Below, in pieces: positions 34,669 through 45,890 of a stretch of 64,000 nt of DNA. Within the stretch, counting starts at the first letter, position 1. Each line of letters starts with the position of its first letter. Under the pieces are notes generated by a model that was not told the origin of the DNA, searched no databases, and saw only the letters and a list, made by a program, of their open reading frames with translations. The translations under genes were made by a program, and so were the position numbers. Source of the DNA: JAGRGG01 sp965217265 (GTDB taxonomy: Bacteria > Pseudomonadota > Alphaproteobacteria > Geminicoccales > Geminicoccaceae); the NCBI GenBank assembly GCA_965217265.1, contig CBDCHP010000018.1:62001-126000 (forward strand), written 5' to 3'.

Positions 34669-35982
34669 TCAACCGTACCGGTTGACGATGCCCTCCAACA
34701 GTTCCTGCCGCCCCGAGCGCGGCCGCGGGTCGAGGTTGTTCTGCTCGACGTGCGCGGCGAGGTCGGCGAGGCTCCGCTCGCCCGCCAGGATCGCGCGGCC
34801 GAGGCCGTCGTCCCAGCCGGCGTAGCGGTCCCGACGCCGGCGCTCCAGGTCGCCATCCTCGAACATCTCGGCGGCGGCGAGGAAGCCCTGGGCGATCGCG
34901 TCCATCGAGCCGACGTGCGCGTGCAACAGGTCGTCCGGGTCGATCGACTGGCGGCGGAGCTTGGCGTCGAAGTTGAGCCCGCCCGTCGTGAAGCCGCCCG
35001 CCTTGACGACCTCGTAGAGGGCGAGCGTGAGTTCCGGCACGTTCATCGCGAACTGGTCGGTGTCCCAGCCCGACTGGTAGTCGCCCCGGTTGACGTCGAG
35101 CGAGCCGAACACGCCCAAGGCCGCCGCCAGCGCGATCTCGTGCTCGAAGCTGTGCCCGGCGAGGATGGCGTGGTTCTGCTCGACGTTGAGCTTGACTTCG
35201 TTCTCCAGGCCAAAGCGCCGCAAGAAGCCGTAGATCGAGGCGACGTCGTGGTCGTATTGGTGCTTGGTCGGCTCCTGCGGCTTGGGCTCGATCAGGATCG
35301 CCCCCTTGAAGCCCAGTTTGTGCTTGTGCTCGACGACGAGGGTGAGAAAGCGGCCGAACTGGTCGAGTTCGCGCCCCAGGTCCGTGTTGAGCAGGGTCTC
35401 GTAACCTTCCCGCCCGCCCCACAGGACGTAGTTCGCGCCGCCCAGCTCGTGCGTCACGTCGAGCGCGTTCTTCACCTGTGCCGCGGCGTAGGCGAACACG
35501 TCCGGGTCGGGGTTGGTCGCCGCACCCGCCATGTAGCGGCGGTGCGAGAACAGGTTCGCCGTGCCCCAGAGGAGCTTGACGCCCGTCGCTTCCATCTTCG
35601 GCTTGAAGTAGTCGGCGATGGCGCGGACGTTCGCGTTGGACTTAGCGAGGCTCGTCCCTTCGGGCGCGATGTCGCGGTCGTGGAAGGTGAAGAACGGCAC
35701 GCCGAGCAGGCGAAACATCTCGAACGCGACGTCGGCCTTGGCCCGCGCCGCCGCCATCGGCTCGCCCTCGAACCAGGGCCGCTCGAAGGTCGGCCCGCCG
35801 AACGGGTCGGTGCCGGGCCACGTGAACGAGTGCCAGTAGCAGGCCGCGAAGCGCAAATGCTCCTTGAGCGGCTTACCCATGACGACCCGCTCAGGATCGT
35901 AGCGGCGAAAGGCGAACGGATCGGTCGCATCCGGCCCCTGGTAGGTGATGGGCACGTCGATCGAGAAGAACTTTTTGCTCAT
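34669..35982 (-). CDS. xylA: xylose isomerase
   Basis: 437 residues, family-typical length. Signatures: YYxxHDRDIAPEG-like segment (TFHDRDIAPEG), LLWGTANLFSHRRYMAGAATNPDPDVFAYAA, YVLWGGREGYETLLNTD, the metal-binding ILIEPKPQEPTKHQYDHD, and NVEQNHAILAGHSFEHE, then GSLDVNRGDYQSGWDTD. It isomerises D-xylose to D-xylulose with two divalent metals in the cytoplasm. The ATG has GGAGG 10 nt upstream. It is the last xyl gene, separated from xylB by a palindromic element whose arm begins 6 nt beyond this ribosome site. Confidence 0.97.
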   Translation of the reverse strand: MSKKFFSIDVPITYQGPDATDPFAFRRYDPERVVMGKPLKEHLRFAACYWHSFTWPGTDPFGGPTFERPWFEGEPMAAARAKADVAFEMFRLLGVPFFTFHDRDIAPEGTSLAKSNANVRAIADYFKPKMEATGVKLLWGTANLFSHRRYMAGAATNPDPDVFAYAAAQVKNALDVTHELGGANYVLWGGREGYETLLNTDLGRELDQFGRFLTLVVEHKHKLGFKGAILIEPKPQEPTKHQYDHDVASIYGFLRRFGLENEVKLNVEQNHAILAGHSFEHEIALAAALGVFGSLDVNRGDYQSGWDTDQFAMNVPELTLALYEVVKAGGFTTGGLNFDAKLRRQSIDPDDLLHAHVGSMDAIAQGFLAAAEMFEDGDLERRRRDRYAGWDDGLGRAILAGERSLADLAAHVEQNNLDPRPRSGRQELLEGIVNRYG

Positions 35983-36002
35983 TGTTCGTGGACCTCCGTT
36001 AT

Positions 36003-36150
36003 GAACGCTTCGCGTGCGCTAGGCGCGCGGCCTTCTTTTTTTCTTTTTTGCAACTTGTTCTTGAACTTGGCCTCAACGCCGAAGCCAGCCCCGACCAAAG
36101 TTGCAAAAACAAAAGAAAAAAGCCCGCGCGGCAGCGCACGCGAAGCGTTC
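36003..36150. repeat. AACGCTTCGCG palindromic element, copy 6 (full)
   Basis: 148 bp inside the xyl locus, between xylB and xylA. Arms GAACGCTTCGCGTGCGCT and mirror GCAGCGCACGCGAAGCGTTC. The core is itself nested: TTGCAAC/GTTGCAA flank TTGGCCTCAACGCCG and AAGCCAGCC. The xylB stop overlaps the right end; the left end is 5 nt from the xylA Shine-Dalgarno. Confidence 0.88.
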
Positions 36151-37603
36151 ACTTCACCGCCGGATAAAGCCCCCGATAACGCGCCTGCGCCTTGGCGTAG
36201 GCTTCGGCCAGATCAGTACGCGGCTCGATCGTCGCCCGCATCGGGGGGGCGGTGCAGACGGCGGCGGGGTCGGCGCTCTCGGCGGCGATCAGGCCGAGCC
36301 GCGCGGCCCCGTAGGCGCCGCCGAACTCGCCGTCCGCGGGCACGTCGATCGCGAGGCCCGTCGCGTCGGCGAGGATCTCCAGCCACGCCTCGGAGCGCGC
36401 CCCGCCGCCGACGGCGGTCGCCCGCGCCACGTCGGAGCCGCCGGCGCGCAGTGCGTCGAGGCTGTCGCGAAAGGCGAAGGCGACGCCGGTCATCACGGCG
36501 TGGGCGAGCGCCGTGCGATCGCTCTCGTGGCCGAGGCCGACGAAGGCGCCGCGCACGGCGGCGTCGACGTGCGGCGTGCGCTCGCCCGAGAGGTAGGGCA
36601 GGAAGAGGAGGCTTCCCGGCCCCCGCCGTCCCTCCGTCTCGACCAGGGCGGCGAGGTGGCGGGCGGGGGTTTGCAGCAGGTCGGCCAGCCACGCGAGGCT
36701 GCCGGCGGCGGCGAGGATGACGCCCATCTGGTGCCACGTGTCGGGCACGGCGTGGCACATGGCGTGAACGCCGCCCTCAAGGTTCGGCCGGAAACGGTCG
36801 GTCGTGACGAACAGGACGCCCGACGTGCCGAGCGAGGCGAAGGCGGTGCCGGGCATGATCGCGCCGACGCCGCAGGCCGAGGCCGCGTTGTCGCCGCCGC
36901 CCCCCGCCACTAGGGGCGTGCCCTCGACACCGAGCTTGGCGGCGACCTCCCGGCGCAGGCGGCCCGAGGCTTCGGTGCCCTCGACGAGGCGCGGCACGTG
37001 GTCGAGCGTGAGCCTGGAAGCGTCGAGCAAGCGCTCCGACCACGCCCGCGCCGCCACGTCGAGCCAGAGCGTGCCGGAAGCGTCCGACACGTCGGAGGCG
37101 TGCTCGCCGGTGAGCCACAGGCGGACATAGTCCTTGGGCAGCAGCACCGTGGCGGTGGCGGCGAACACGTCCGGCTCGTGGCGGCGTACCCATTCGAGCT
37201 TGGGTGCCGTGAAGCCGGGCATGATGGGGTTGCCGCCGATCGCGCGATAGCCGGGCTCGGCCGCGTCCATGGCCTCGCACTCGGCCCCGGAGCGGCCGTC
37301 GTTCCACAAGATCGCCGGACGCAAGGGGCGATCAAAGGCGTCGAGCAGCGTGGCACCATGCATCTGGCCCGACAGGCCGATCCCCTCGATCGCGGCGACG
37401 CTCGCCGCATGGCCCATGCCCAGCCTACGCACCGCCTCCCCGCACGCGGCGATCCAGGCGTCGGGGTTCTGCTCCGACCATCCAGGCTTGAGTCGTGACA
37501 CGTCGAGCGGCGACGATTCGGCCGCGGCGAGGACGGCGCCGTCGGGGCCGATCAGCACCGCCTTGACTGCCGAGGTGCCGACGTCGAGGCCGAGATAGGT
37601 CAT
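36149..37603 (-). CDS. xylB: xylulokinase
   Basis: 484 residues. FGGY-kinase pattern: N-terminal YLGLDVGTSAVKAVLIGPDG, SGQMHGATLLD, WNDGRSGAECEAM, PGFTAPKLEWVRRHEPDVF, LLPKDYVRLWLTGEH, DASGTLWLDV, then FASLGTSGVLFV and the C-terminal AVGGGARSEAWLEILADATGLAI. It phosphorylates D-xylulose to xylulose-5-phosphate, which enters the pentose phosphate pathway. The start is 4 nt after the xylG stop. Its TGA is supplied by the palindromic element downstream. Confidence 0.96.
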   Translation of the reverse strand: MTYLGLDVGTSAVKAVLIGPDGAVLAAAESSPLDVSRLKPGWSEQNPDAWIAACGEAVRRLGMGHAASVAAIEGIGLSGQMHGATLLDAFDRPLRPAILWNDGRSGAECEAMDAAEPGYRAIGGNPIMPGFTAPKLEWVRRHEPDVFAATATVLLPKDYVRLWLTGEHASDVSDASGTLWLDVAARAWSERLLDASRLTLDHVPRLVEGTEASGRLRREVAAKLGVEGTPLVAGGGGDNAASACGVGAIMPGTAFASLGTSGVLFVTTDRFRPNLEGGVHAMCHAVPDTWHQMGVILAAAGSLAWLADLLQTPARHLAALVETEGRRGPGSLLFLPYLSGERTPHVDAAVRGAFVGLGHESDRTALAHAVMTGVAFAFRDSLDALRAGGSDVARATAVGGGARSEAWLEILADATGLAIDVPADGEFGGAYGAARLGLIAAESADPAAVCTAPPMRATIEPRTDLAEAYAKAQARYRGLYPAVK

Positions 37604-37607
37604 GCGT

Positions 37608-38434
<827 letters not shown>

Positions 38435-38438
<4 letters not shown>

Positions 38439-39745
38439 GCCGTCCTCCGGCGGTAGACGCCGTCGGTCCACACCGCGATGACGAGGACGACGCCGACGAC
38501 GATCGACTGCAACGGCGAGTCGAGGCCGAGCAGCACCATGCCCGATTGCAGCGACTGCATGACGAGGGCACCGATCATCGCCCCCACGATGGTGCCGACC
38601 CCGCCGCTGAGCGAGGTGCCGCCGATGACGGCGGCGGCGATGACGTAGAGTTCGTCGAGCGTGCCCTGCGCGTTGGTGGCGGCGTTGAGTCGCGCGGTCG
38701 AGATCGCGGCCCCGATCGCGGCCAGCGCGCCCATGAGCATGTAGACCTTCATCAACACCCAGCGGGTGTTGACGCCGGCGAGTTCGGCCGCCTTCGGGTT
38801 GCCACCGATGGCGAAGACGTAGCGGCCAAAGCGGGTGCGCCTCGCGATGAAGGTCATGACGATGCCGGCCGCGATCGCGATCAGGACCGGGATCGCGATG
38901 CCGTAGCCGATGACAAGCCCACCCTCGGGCACCGTGATGTCGTTGGCCTCGGCGTAGCGCCGCACGATGCCGCGCGGCCACGCGTAGGCGTTGAGGACGG
39001 CGGCGGTGCCAAGGATCGCGGCGCAGGCGAGGCCCGCCAAGACCGCCTCGGCCCACAAGGGGCGGAGCGGAAAGCCGAAGCCGCGCCGCTGCCGGCGGGC
39101 GACGACGAGCAAGACCACGATAAGGGCGCAGGCGACGAGCGCGATCGCCCAGGTCCAAAACGTGCCGAGCGAGCCGTCGGCGCCGCCGCCCATGAGCCCG
39201 AACGTCGCGTCCATCGGCGCCACCGTCCGGCCCGAGGTCAGCCACCACGCCCCGCCGCGCCAGACTAAGAGCCCACCCAAGGTCACGATGAACGAGGGTA
39301 CGCCCAAGTAGGCGATGACGTAGCCGTGCAGGCCCCCGATCAGGGCACCGACGACGAGGCCGGCCATGAGGGCTAAGACCCAGGTGAGCGGGTGGCCGAA
39401 GCCCAAGAGGTCGGGCAGGATTTGCGCCTGCACGACTGCCATCACCATGCCGGTGAATCCTAAAATCGAGCCGACCGAGAGGTCGATGTTGCGGGTGACG
39501 ATGACCAGCACCATGCCGGTCGCCATCACCGCGATCGAGGCGGTCTGGACGGTGAGGTTCCACAGATTGCGCGGGGTGAGGAAGATCCCGTCCGAGAGGA
39601 CGTGGAAAACGAGCCAGATGACGAGTAAGGCGCCGACGAGGCCCAGCATCCGGGTGTCGATCTCGGTCGCGCGCAGGGCGCGGCCGAGCGGGTTGCCCTT
39701 CGCCCCGCCCTGCCTCGCTCGTGCGCCCGAGGTGGATTGCGCCAT
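38435..39745 (-). CDS. xylH: xylose ABC transporter permease
   Basis: 436 residues from the ATG at 39745. About ten membrane helices and the sugar-permease motifs NIDLSVGSILGFTGMVMA, SFIVTLGGLLVWRG, IGGNPKAAELAGVNT and GTSLSGGVGTIVGAMIGALVMQSLQSGM fit the XylH/RbsC class. A middle insertion (about 195-260, with an extra helix pair and a basic loop) makes it longer than RbsC, as in XylH proteins. It forms the inner-membrane channel for periplasmic xylose delivered by XylF. Confidence 0.93.
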
Positions 39746-39811
39746 CGCCGATCCCCACTTGAGGGGCACGGGCGGGACCGTCGCCGCCGCGCCGACACCT
39801 ACAGCCTTACA

Positions 39812-40855
39812 TCAGTCGCAGACGGCGACGCCCCCCGGCTCGACGCCCTGGCAGACGGTCTCCTTCGGCACCCAGCCGGCGTCGATGACGGTGTCGAGGT
39901 TGTCCTTGGTGATCGGGATCGGCTCAAGGAAGACCGAGGTCATCGAGAGCCCCTTCGGCCCGCCGTCGAACTGCTCGGCACCCTCGATCGCGTCCATCGC
40001 CGTGCCGTCGGCGAGTTCGAGCGCGATCTCGGCCGCGCGCTTGCCGAGCTCGCGCGAGTCCTTCCAGACCGAGACCGTCTGGGTGCCGCGCGCGATGCGG
40101 TTCAAGGCGGCGTGGTCGGCGTCCTGGCCCGAGACCGGCACCGAGCCGGCGAGCCCTTGCGCTTCGAGCGCGGCGATGGCGCCGCCGGCGGTGCCGTCGT
40201 TCGAGGCGACCACCGCGTCGACCTCGTTGTCGTTCGCGGTCAGCATCTGCTCCATATTGCGCTGCGCGTTCTCGGGCTCCCAGCCGTCGGTGTAGGCCTC
40301 GCCGACGTTCTTGATCTGGCCGCCCTCGATCGCGTCTTGCAGGACTTCCATCTGGCCGGCGAAGAGGAAGTCGGCGTTCGGATCGGCGGACGAGCCCTTG
40401 ATGAAGGCGTAATTGCCCTCCGGCGCGGCCTTTTGCACCGCGCGCGCCTGCATCCGGCCGACTTCCTTGTTATCGAAGGTGATGTAGAAGGCGTCCTGGT
40501 TCTCGATCAGCCGGTCGTAGCCGACGATCGGGATGCCCTCGTCGACCGCCTTTTGCACCGCCGGGCCGATCGCGTCCGAGTCCTGCGCCAGGACGATGAG
40601 CGCGTCCGCCCCTTGCGCGATCAGGCTCTCGACGTCGGTCAACTGCTTTGCCGCCGAGGACTGCGCGTCGGCCGAGATATACTTTGCCCCCGCCGCCTCC
40701 AGCGCCCCCTTGATCGCCGCCTCGTCGGTCTTCCAGCGCTCCTCTTGGAAGTTCGACCAGGACACGCCGACGGTGACGTCGTCCTGCGCCAGCGCAGCAC
40801 CGCCGAACGCCAGCGGCAGCACGGCGCCGAGCAGCGCCGCCTTGAATAAACGCAT
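39812..40855 (-). CDS. xylF: D-xylose-binding periplasmic protein
   Basis: 347 residues with a signal peptide ending ALA-QD at 23/24. It follows XylF throughout: VTVGVSWSNFQEERWKTDEAAIKGALEAAGAKYISADAQSS, QGADALIVLAQDSDAIGPAV, VGYDRLIENQDAFYITFDN, VASNDGTAGGAIAALEAQGLAGSVPVSGQDAD. It captures xylose for XylGH. It is the first gene of the xyl set; a GGGGGG-type ribosome site lies 8 nt upstream. No xylose repressor is in the window. Confidence 0.95.
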   Translation of the reverse strand: MRLFKAALLGAVLPLAFGGAALAQDDVTVGVSWSNFQEERWKTDEAAIKGALEAAGAKYISADAQSSAAKQLTDVESLIAQGADALIVLAQDSDAIGPAVQKAVDEGIPIVGYDRLIENQDAFYITFDNKEVGRMQARAVQKAAPEGNYAFIKGSSADPNADFLFAGQMEVLQDAIEGGQIKNVGEAYTDGWEPENAQRNMEQMLTANDNEVDAVVASNDGTAGGAIAALEAQGLAGSVPVSGQDADHAALNRIARGTQTVSVWKDSRELGKRAAEIALELADGTAMDAIEGAEQFDGGPKGLSMTSVFLEPIPITKDNLDTVIDAGWVPKETVCQGVEPGGVAVCD

Positions 40856-41280
40856 CGTTTATGCCCCCCTTGGACCTCGACCGGACCGCCCCCGCTCTCG
40901 CTTCGCGGTCCTCAAGGTCGTGCCATAAGTCGAAAAACTGGTGGCAGAGGGGGGCCATAGTGTCAACACGGGCGCAGAACCGGGCGATACCGCGCGCGCC
41001 TGTGCGGCACCGGGGGGGCGTCTTTCTCGTGTTGCGGATCGTCCCGGCCGGGGGCGCAAGGTGGCGTGATCGCGGCGGGCCGCGGCCTGTTTCGAGCGCC
41101 CGGCCCGATGCCAACACCCGCGCCCTGCCGCCGCGCGCCGGCGATCGACGGGGCCGGCCACGGGCGCGGGTAAAGGAATTTAAACTTTATCTTACCGCGT
41201 GAGCCGCATTTATATGATTATATTCACACCAACCCGTGATATGGTCGCCCGCGTTTGCCCCTCTCAACGGAAGCGACGCC
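40856..41280. promoter_or_regulatory. divergent intergenic region between xylF and patatin gene
   Basis: 425 nt with no gene. On the minus strand a TTGACA at 40966-40961 is a candidate -35 for xylF, but no good -10 stands at 16-18 nt. On the plus strand an AT-rich stretch at 41175-41227 holds a TATGAT at 41213-41218, a candidate -10 for the patatin gene. No operator palindrome was recognised, so xylose control is not explained by this sequence. Confidence 0.35.
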
Positions 41281-43386
41281 GTGACCGACACCACCGAACC
41301 CGTTTTCGACATCGCGCTGACCATGGCCGGGGCCGTCTCGGCCGGGGCCTACACGGCGGGCGTGGTCGATTTCCTCGTCTTGGCGCTGGCCGAGCACGAG
41401 AAGGCGCGCGGGGCGGGGCCGAAGCACCGCGTCGTCTTGAAGGCGATGAGCGGCGCCTCGGCCGGCGGCGTCGTCGCAGCACTGGCCGTGCCGCCCTTGG
41501 CGCGCGGGCCGCTGCCGGAGCCGCGGCAGATCCAGGCTAAGGGGGCGACGGGCTTCACGATGCGCGCGACGCTGCCCGACCTCTACCGCCTCTGGGTCGA
41601 GGAGCTGTCGTTCCTGGCGCCCGACGGCGGCGACGGGCTCTTGGGCAAAGGCGACGTCGAGGCGGGCAAAAGCGCGCCCTCGCTCTTGGACTCGACCTAT
41701 CTTGAGAAGGTCGCCGACGGGCTGCTCGCCGACGTGCCCTGGTCGGGTGTCGGCCTGCCCTACGTCGCCCGCGACCTCGACTTGTTCTTGACGACGACCA
41801 ATTTGCGCGGCGTGCCCTACACCGTCCGCTTCGACGGATCCTCGACGACGCACACGATGGCGTGGCACGCCGACTGGCGCCACGTCCGGGTCGTTGGCCT
41901 GGGCAGTGTCCCGCGCGAGCGGGCGTGGCTGGCGCAAGCGGGCGACGACGGCATTCGCCTCGACCTCACCGGCCTCGCGCCGGGCCAAGTCCTCCCCTTC
42001 GCGTACGATCCCAAGTGGCGGGCGCTGCGCGACGCCGGCATCGCGACGGGCGCCTTTCCGGCCGGCTTCGCCGCGCGCGCCATCACCGGCCGCACGACCG
42101 GCGACTACGGCCGGCTGGAGGGCGAGCCGTCGGCCTACCACGGCCGGGCGTGGCCGATTTGTCTGGCGCCGGGGCAGCACCCACCGGTCCCCGACTGGCC
42201 GAAGAACAAGGACGGCACGATCGACTACGACGTGTCCTACGTCGCCGTCGACGGCGGGGCTTGCAACAACGAGCCGTTCGAGTTGGCCCGCTACGCCCTC
42301 ATGGCCGGCGACGGCGAGGGCAACCTGCTGCCGAACGAGCGCGGCCCTCTCCACGCCGATCGGGCGGTCGTCATGATCGACCCGTTCCCCGAGCCGCCCG
42401 CCTTCAACCCCGACGCCAGTATCGGCCCGATGGATTTCGCGCTCCGCCGCACCCTGGCCGGCACGCTCGGGGCCTTGAAGAATCAAGCCCGCTTCAAGAT
42501 GGGCGAGGTCGTCAACGCCCTCGACGCGCGGGTGTTCTCGCGCTTCTTGATCTCGCCGCGCCGGGCGCCCGTGCCGGACGACCCCAACCCGCCGCGCGGC
42601 GTGCCCGACGGCTTGGCGCTCGCGACCGGGGGCCTCGGCGCCTTCATGGGCTTCTTCGACCAGCGCTTTCGCGAGCACGACTACCAGCTCGGCCGGCGCA
42701 ACTGCCAGCGCTTCCTGAGGCTCACCTTCCGCCTCGCCGAGGACCACCGCAGCCTGTTCTCGGCCTGGAACGCGGACGACCGGAGGCGCTTTCGCAGCGC
42801 CGCCCCCGACCTCAAGGACTTCGCCGGCCGGCCGCGCTACTCGCTGCCGGTGATCCCGCTCACAGGCTTCGCCGCCGAGGAGGAGAGGCTCTACCCCTGG
42901 CCACGCATCGGCCGGGCCGAGATCGACGCCGTCATGGGTGCTATCCAGCGCCGCGCCGCGGTGCTGCTGCCGGCCGTTCTACAGGACCTCACCTCCAGCG
43001 CGGTGCTGCGCCAGGGCTTGCGGCTCGTCTGGTCGACGACGGGCAAAGGCAAGGCCCTCGACACGATCCGCCGCACCATCGAGGCCGAATTGATCCTCCG
43101 CGACCAGCACCAGGACTGGATTAAAATCGAGAACCGCATCGAGCGCGCGGTGATCGCGGCCCTAGTCTCCAAGCGCGACGACCTGCGCACCGTCAAGGGC
43201 CTCGCGCGCGAGATCCCCAACGCCAGCGAGACCGCGATCAAGATCGCCGTCGAACGGCACAAGAACCGCCTCTGGTTCGGCCCGAAGCACAAGGGCGGCG
43301 CCGACACCTTCACCCTGAAAACCTACCAGCCGAACCTCCTCTATCGCCTGCGCGGGGTCGGCGTCGATCTGGATCGGTTGGGGTGA
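41281..43386 (+). CDS. patatin-like phospholipase family protein
   Basis: 701 residues from a GTG with GGAAG 7 nt upstream. Patatin features: oxyanion loop MAGAVSAGAYTAGVVDFL near the N-terminus, nucleophile Ser60 in SGASAGG, and catalytic Asp324 in VDGGACNNEP. The Ser/Asp dyad hydrolyses acyl esters of phospholipids. About 260 residues follow the catalytic domain and include a His-rich stretch with no recognised domain. No signal peptide, so it is cytoplasmic or non-classically secreted. The stop lies 2 nt from a palindromic element. Confidence 0.88.
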   Translation: MTDTTEPVFDIALTMAGAVSAGAYTAGVVDFLVLALAEHEKARGAGPKHRVVLKAMSGASAGGVVAALAVPPLARGPLPEPRQIQAKGATGFTMRATLPDLYRLWVEELSFLAPDGGDGLLGKGDVEAGKSAPSLLDSTYLEKVADGLLADVPWSGVGLPYVARDLDLFLTTTNLRGVPYTVRFDGSSTTHTMAWHADWRHVRVVGLGSVPRERAWLAQAGDDGIRLDLTGLAPGQVLPFAYDPKWRALRDAGIATGAFPAGFAARAITGRTTGDYGRLEGEPSAYHGRAWPICLAPGQHPPVPDWPKNKDGTIDYDVSYVAVDGGACNNEPFELARYALMAGDGEGNLLPNERGPLHADRAVVMIDPFPEPPAFNPDASIGPMDFALRRTLAGTLGALKNQARFKMGEVVNALDARVFSRFLISPRRAPVPDDPNPPRGVPDGLALATGGLGAFMGFFDQRFREHDYQLGRRNCQRFLRLTFRLAEDHRSLFSAWNADDRRRFRSAAPDLKDFAGRPRYSLPVIPLTGFAAEEERLYPWPRIGRAEIDAVMGAIQRRAAVLLPAVLQDLTSSAVLRQGLRLVWSTTGKGKALDTIRRTIEAELILRDQHQDWIKIENRIERAVIAALVSKRDDLRTVKGLAREIPNASETAIKIAVERHKNRLWFGPKHKGGADTFTLKTYQPNLLYRLRGVGVDLDRLG

Positions 43387-43388
43387 TG

Positions 43389-43534
43389 GACGCTTCGCGT
43401 TGCGCTCGCCGCGCGGGCTTTTTTCTTTCTTTTTGTAACTTTGGCCGGGGCTGGCTTGAGCGTTGGAGCCAGTTCGGGCGATAAGTAGCAAACAAGAGAG
43501 AAAGAAGACTGCGCGGCGAGCGCAACGCGAAGCG

Positions 43535-43536
<2 letters not shown>
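43389..43536. repeat. AACGCTTCGCG palindromic element, copy 7 (full)
   Basis: 148 bp between the convergent patatin and carbon-nitrogen hydrolase stops. Arms GGACGCTTCGCGTTGCGCTC and mirror GAGCGCAACGCGAAGCGTT; both arms carry the same extra T/A and the CTCGCC/GGCGAG change, so they vary together. Core AACTTTGGCCGGGGCTGGC matches copy 1 in orientation. The hydrolase TAA is built from the right end. Confidence 0.88.
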
Positions 43537-44386
<850 letters not shown>

Positions 44387-44543
44387 CAAACCTCTCCTTC
44401 ACCGCCCCCGCATTTTCGCACTGCGGCAAAGTGCCCGGGCTGTCCAGGGGAACGAAACGGCAACGCAAGAGCCCTGTCGGTGATCGAAAAGTGCCGTGTC
44501 GGTTGTCGGCAAATGGGCCGTCGAGGGGTGTGTCTCGGCCCGA

Positions 44544-44921
44544 TCACGCCCCGTAGCCGGCGATCAGGACGATCAGGTAGAGCATCCCTACGATCCCCGG
44601 CGCCCAGATCAGCGTCCGCGAGAGGGGGGTGTCGAAGCCGTAGGCCGGGTGGCGGCGCAGCAGGTAGTGCATCCCGACGTGCGCCACCATGAAGGCGCTC
44701 ATCGCGGTCTGGAAGGCGAGGCGCGGGCCGTCGTCGGGGTCGAGGGCGAGCACGATCGTCGCCGCCGAGATCGGCGCGTGCAAGAGGACGAAGACGTTGG
44801 CGGCCGCGTCCTCGGGCATCGCGCGCAAGAGCGGCAGGACGCGCCACTCGCGCCGCCGTACGGCGTCGAACTCGTGCGTGACGAGCAAGGCGGCGCCGAG
44901 GACGAAGAGGGCGTCGAGCAT
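44544..44921 (-). CDS. small integral membrane protein (DUF6713-like)
   Basis: 125 residues with about four hydrophobic segments: LFVLGAALLVTHEFDA, NVFVLLHAPISAATIVLAL, TAMSAFMVAHVGMHYLL and LIWAPGIVGMLYLIVLIAGYG. The motif THEFDAVRRREWRVLPLLR is the most conserved-looking part and recalls a family of uncharacterised membrane proteins (I believe DUF6713). His residues at HEFDA, LHAP and HVGMHYLLRRHP might bind a metal or cofactor; this is speculation. Function unknown. It stands alone between the carbamoylputrescine amidase and the SDR gene. Confidence 0.7.
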   Translation of the reverse strand: MLDALFVLGAALLVTHEFDAVRRREWRVLPLLRAMPEDAAANVFVLLHAPISAATIVLALDPDDGPRLAFQTAMSAFMVAHVGMHYLLRRHPAYGFDTPLSRTLIWAPGIVGMLYLIVLIAGYGA

Positions 44922-45052
44922 GGGGGCTTTGGCGACCGATCAGATTGGGTTGACGAGACGGGTGTTGCCGCTACAGGAAGCATGGTCAACAAGATATGTC
45001 TCCGTTGATCCTAAGAAGATACGAGACCATTAAGAAATGAAAGGGAGTTCCA

Positions 45053-45754
45053 GTGACGCAGAAAGTCGCCATCGTCACGGCCGGGGGCAGCGGCATGGGG
45101 GCCGGCGCCGCGCGCAGGCTGGCCGACGAGGGGTTTCGGGTCGCGGTCCTGTCGTCGTCGGGGAAGGGCGAGGCCCTGGCCGAGGAACTCGGCGGCGTCG
45201 GCGTCACGGGCTCGAACCAGTCCAACGACGACCTGAAGCGGCTGGTGGACCGGACGATGGAACGCTGGGGGCGCATCGACGCCTTGGTCAACAGCGCCGG
45301 GCACGGGCCGCGCGCCCCGGTGCTCGAACTTTCGGACGAGGACTGGCACGAAGGGCTGGACGTCTACTTCTTGAACGTCGTTCGCCCGACCCGCCTCGTG
45401 ACGCCGATCATGCAACGGCAAAAATCCGGCTCGATCGTCAACATCTCGACCTTCGCCGCTTTCGAGCCCGACCCGGTCTTCCCGACGTCCGGCGTCTTCA
45501 GGGCGGGGCTCGCGGCCTACACGAAGTTGTTTTCCGACCGCTACGCCGCCGACAACATCCGCATGAACAACGTACTCCCCGGCTTCATCGACAGCCTGCC
45601 CGAGAAAGCTGAATTCAAGAACCGCATCCCGATGGGCCGTTACGGCAAGGTCGAGGAAGTAGCGGAACTGATCGCCCTCCTCGCCTCCGACCGGGGCGGC
45701 TACATCACCGGACAGAACTTCCGCGTCGATGGCGGGATCACGCGATCGGTTTAA
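45053..45754 (+). CDS. SDR-family protein with altered catalytic motif
   Basis: 233 residues from a GTG preceded by GGGAG. The Rossmann cofactor motif TAGGSGMGAG, NSAGHGP, and the structural end RYGKVEEVAELIALLASDRGGYITGQNFRVDGG are standard for short-chain dehydrogenases, and Ser in NISTFAAF is kept. Where YxxxK should follow, the sequence is EPDPVFPTSGVFRAGLAAYTKL: no tyrosine aligns with the catalytic one and an Arg stands near the Lys. It may be a non-reducing SDR or use a different acid/base. The TAA stop is directly followed by the Doc remnant. Confidence 0.85.
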   Translation: MTQKVAIVTAGGSGMGAGAARRLADEGFRVAVLSSSGKGEALAEELGGVGVTGSNQSNDDLKRLVDRTMERWGRIDALVNSAGHGPRAPVLELSDEDWHEGLDVYFLNVVRPTRLVTPIMQRQKSGSIVNISTFAAFEPDPVFPTSGVFRAGLAAYTKLFSDRYAADNIRMNNVLPGFIDSLPEKAEFKNRIPMGRYGKVEEVAELIALLASDRGGYITGQNFRVDGGITRSV

Positions 45755-45756
45755 AG

Positions 45757-45890
45757 ATCGTCGAGCAAGGGCGCTCATAATCAACTCTCACGGGCTGACG
45801 CGAAACCACCCGTTCGTCGATGGCAACAAGCGCGCCGCGTTCGTCACTGCCGACGTTTTTCTGGCCATCAACGGCTTTCAAGGTTGCGAT
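45757..45890 (+). pseudogene. remnant of a Doc/Fic-type toxin
   Basis: The translated segment SHGLTRNHPFVDGNKRAAFVTADVFLAINGF is the core HxFxDGNKR motif of Doc toxins, which modify EF-Tu or other targets. The ~60 upstream residues and the C-terminal helices of a normal ~125-residue Doc are missing; the frame upstream runs into the SDR tail and downstream into unrelated low-GC sequence. No Phd antitoxin is adjacent. It is a dead fragment, left by a deletion or insertion next to a live toxin-antitoxin pair at 46.2 kb. Confidence 0.75.
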
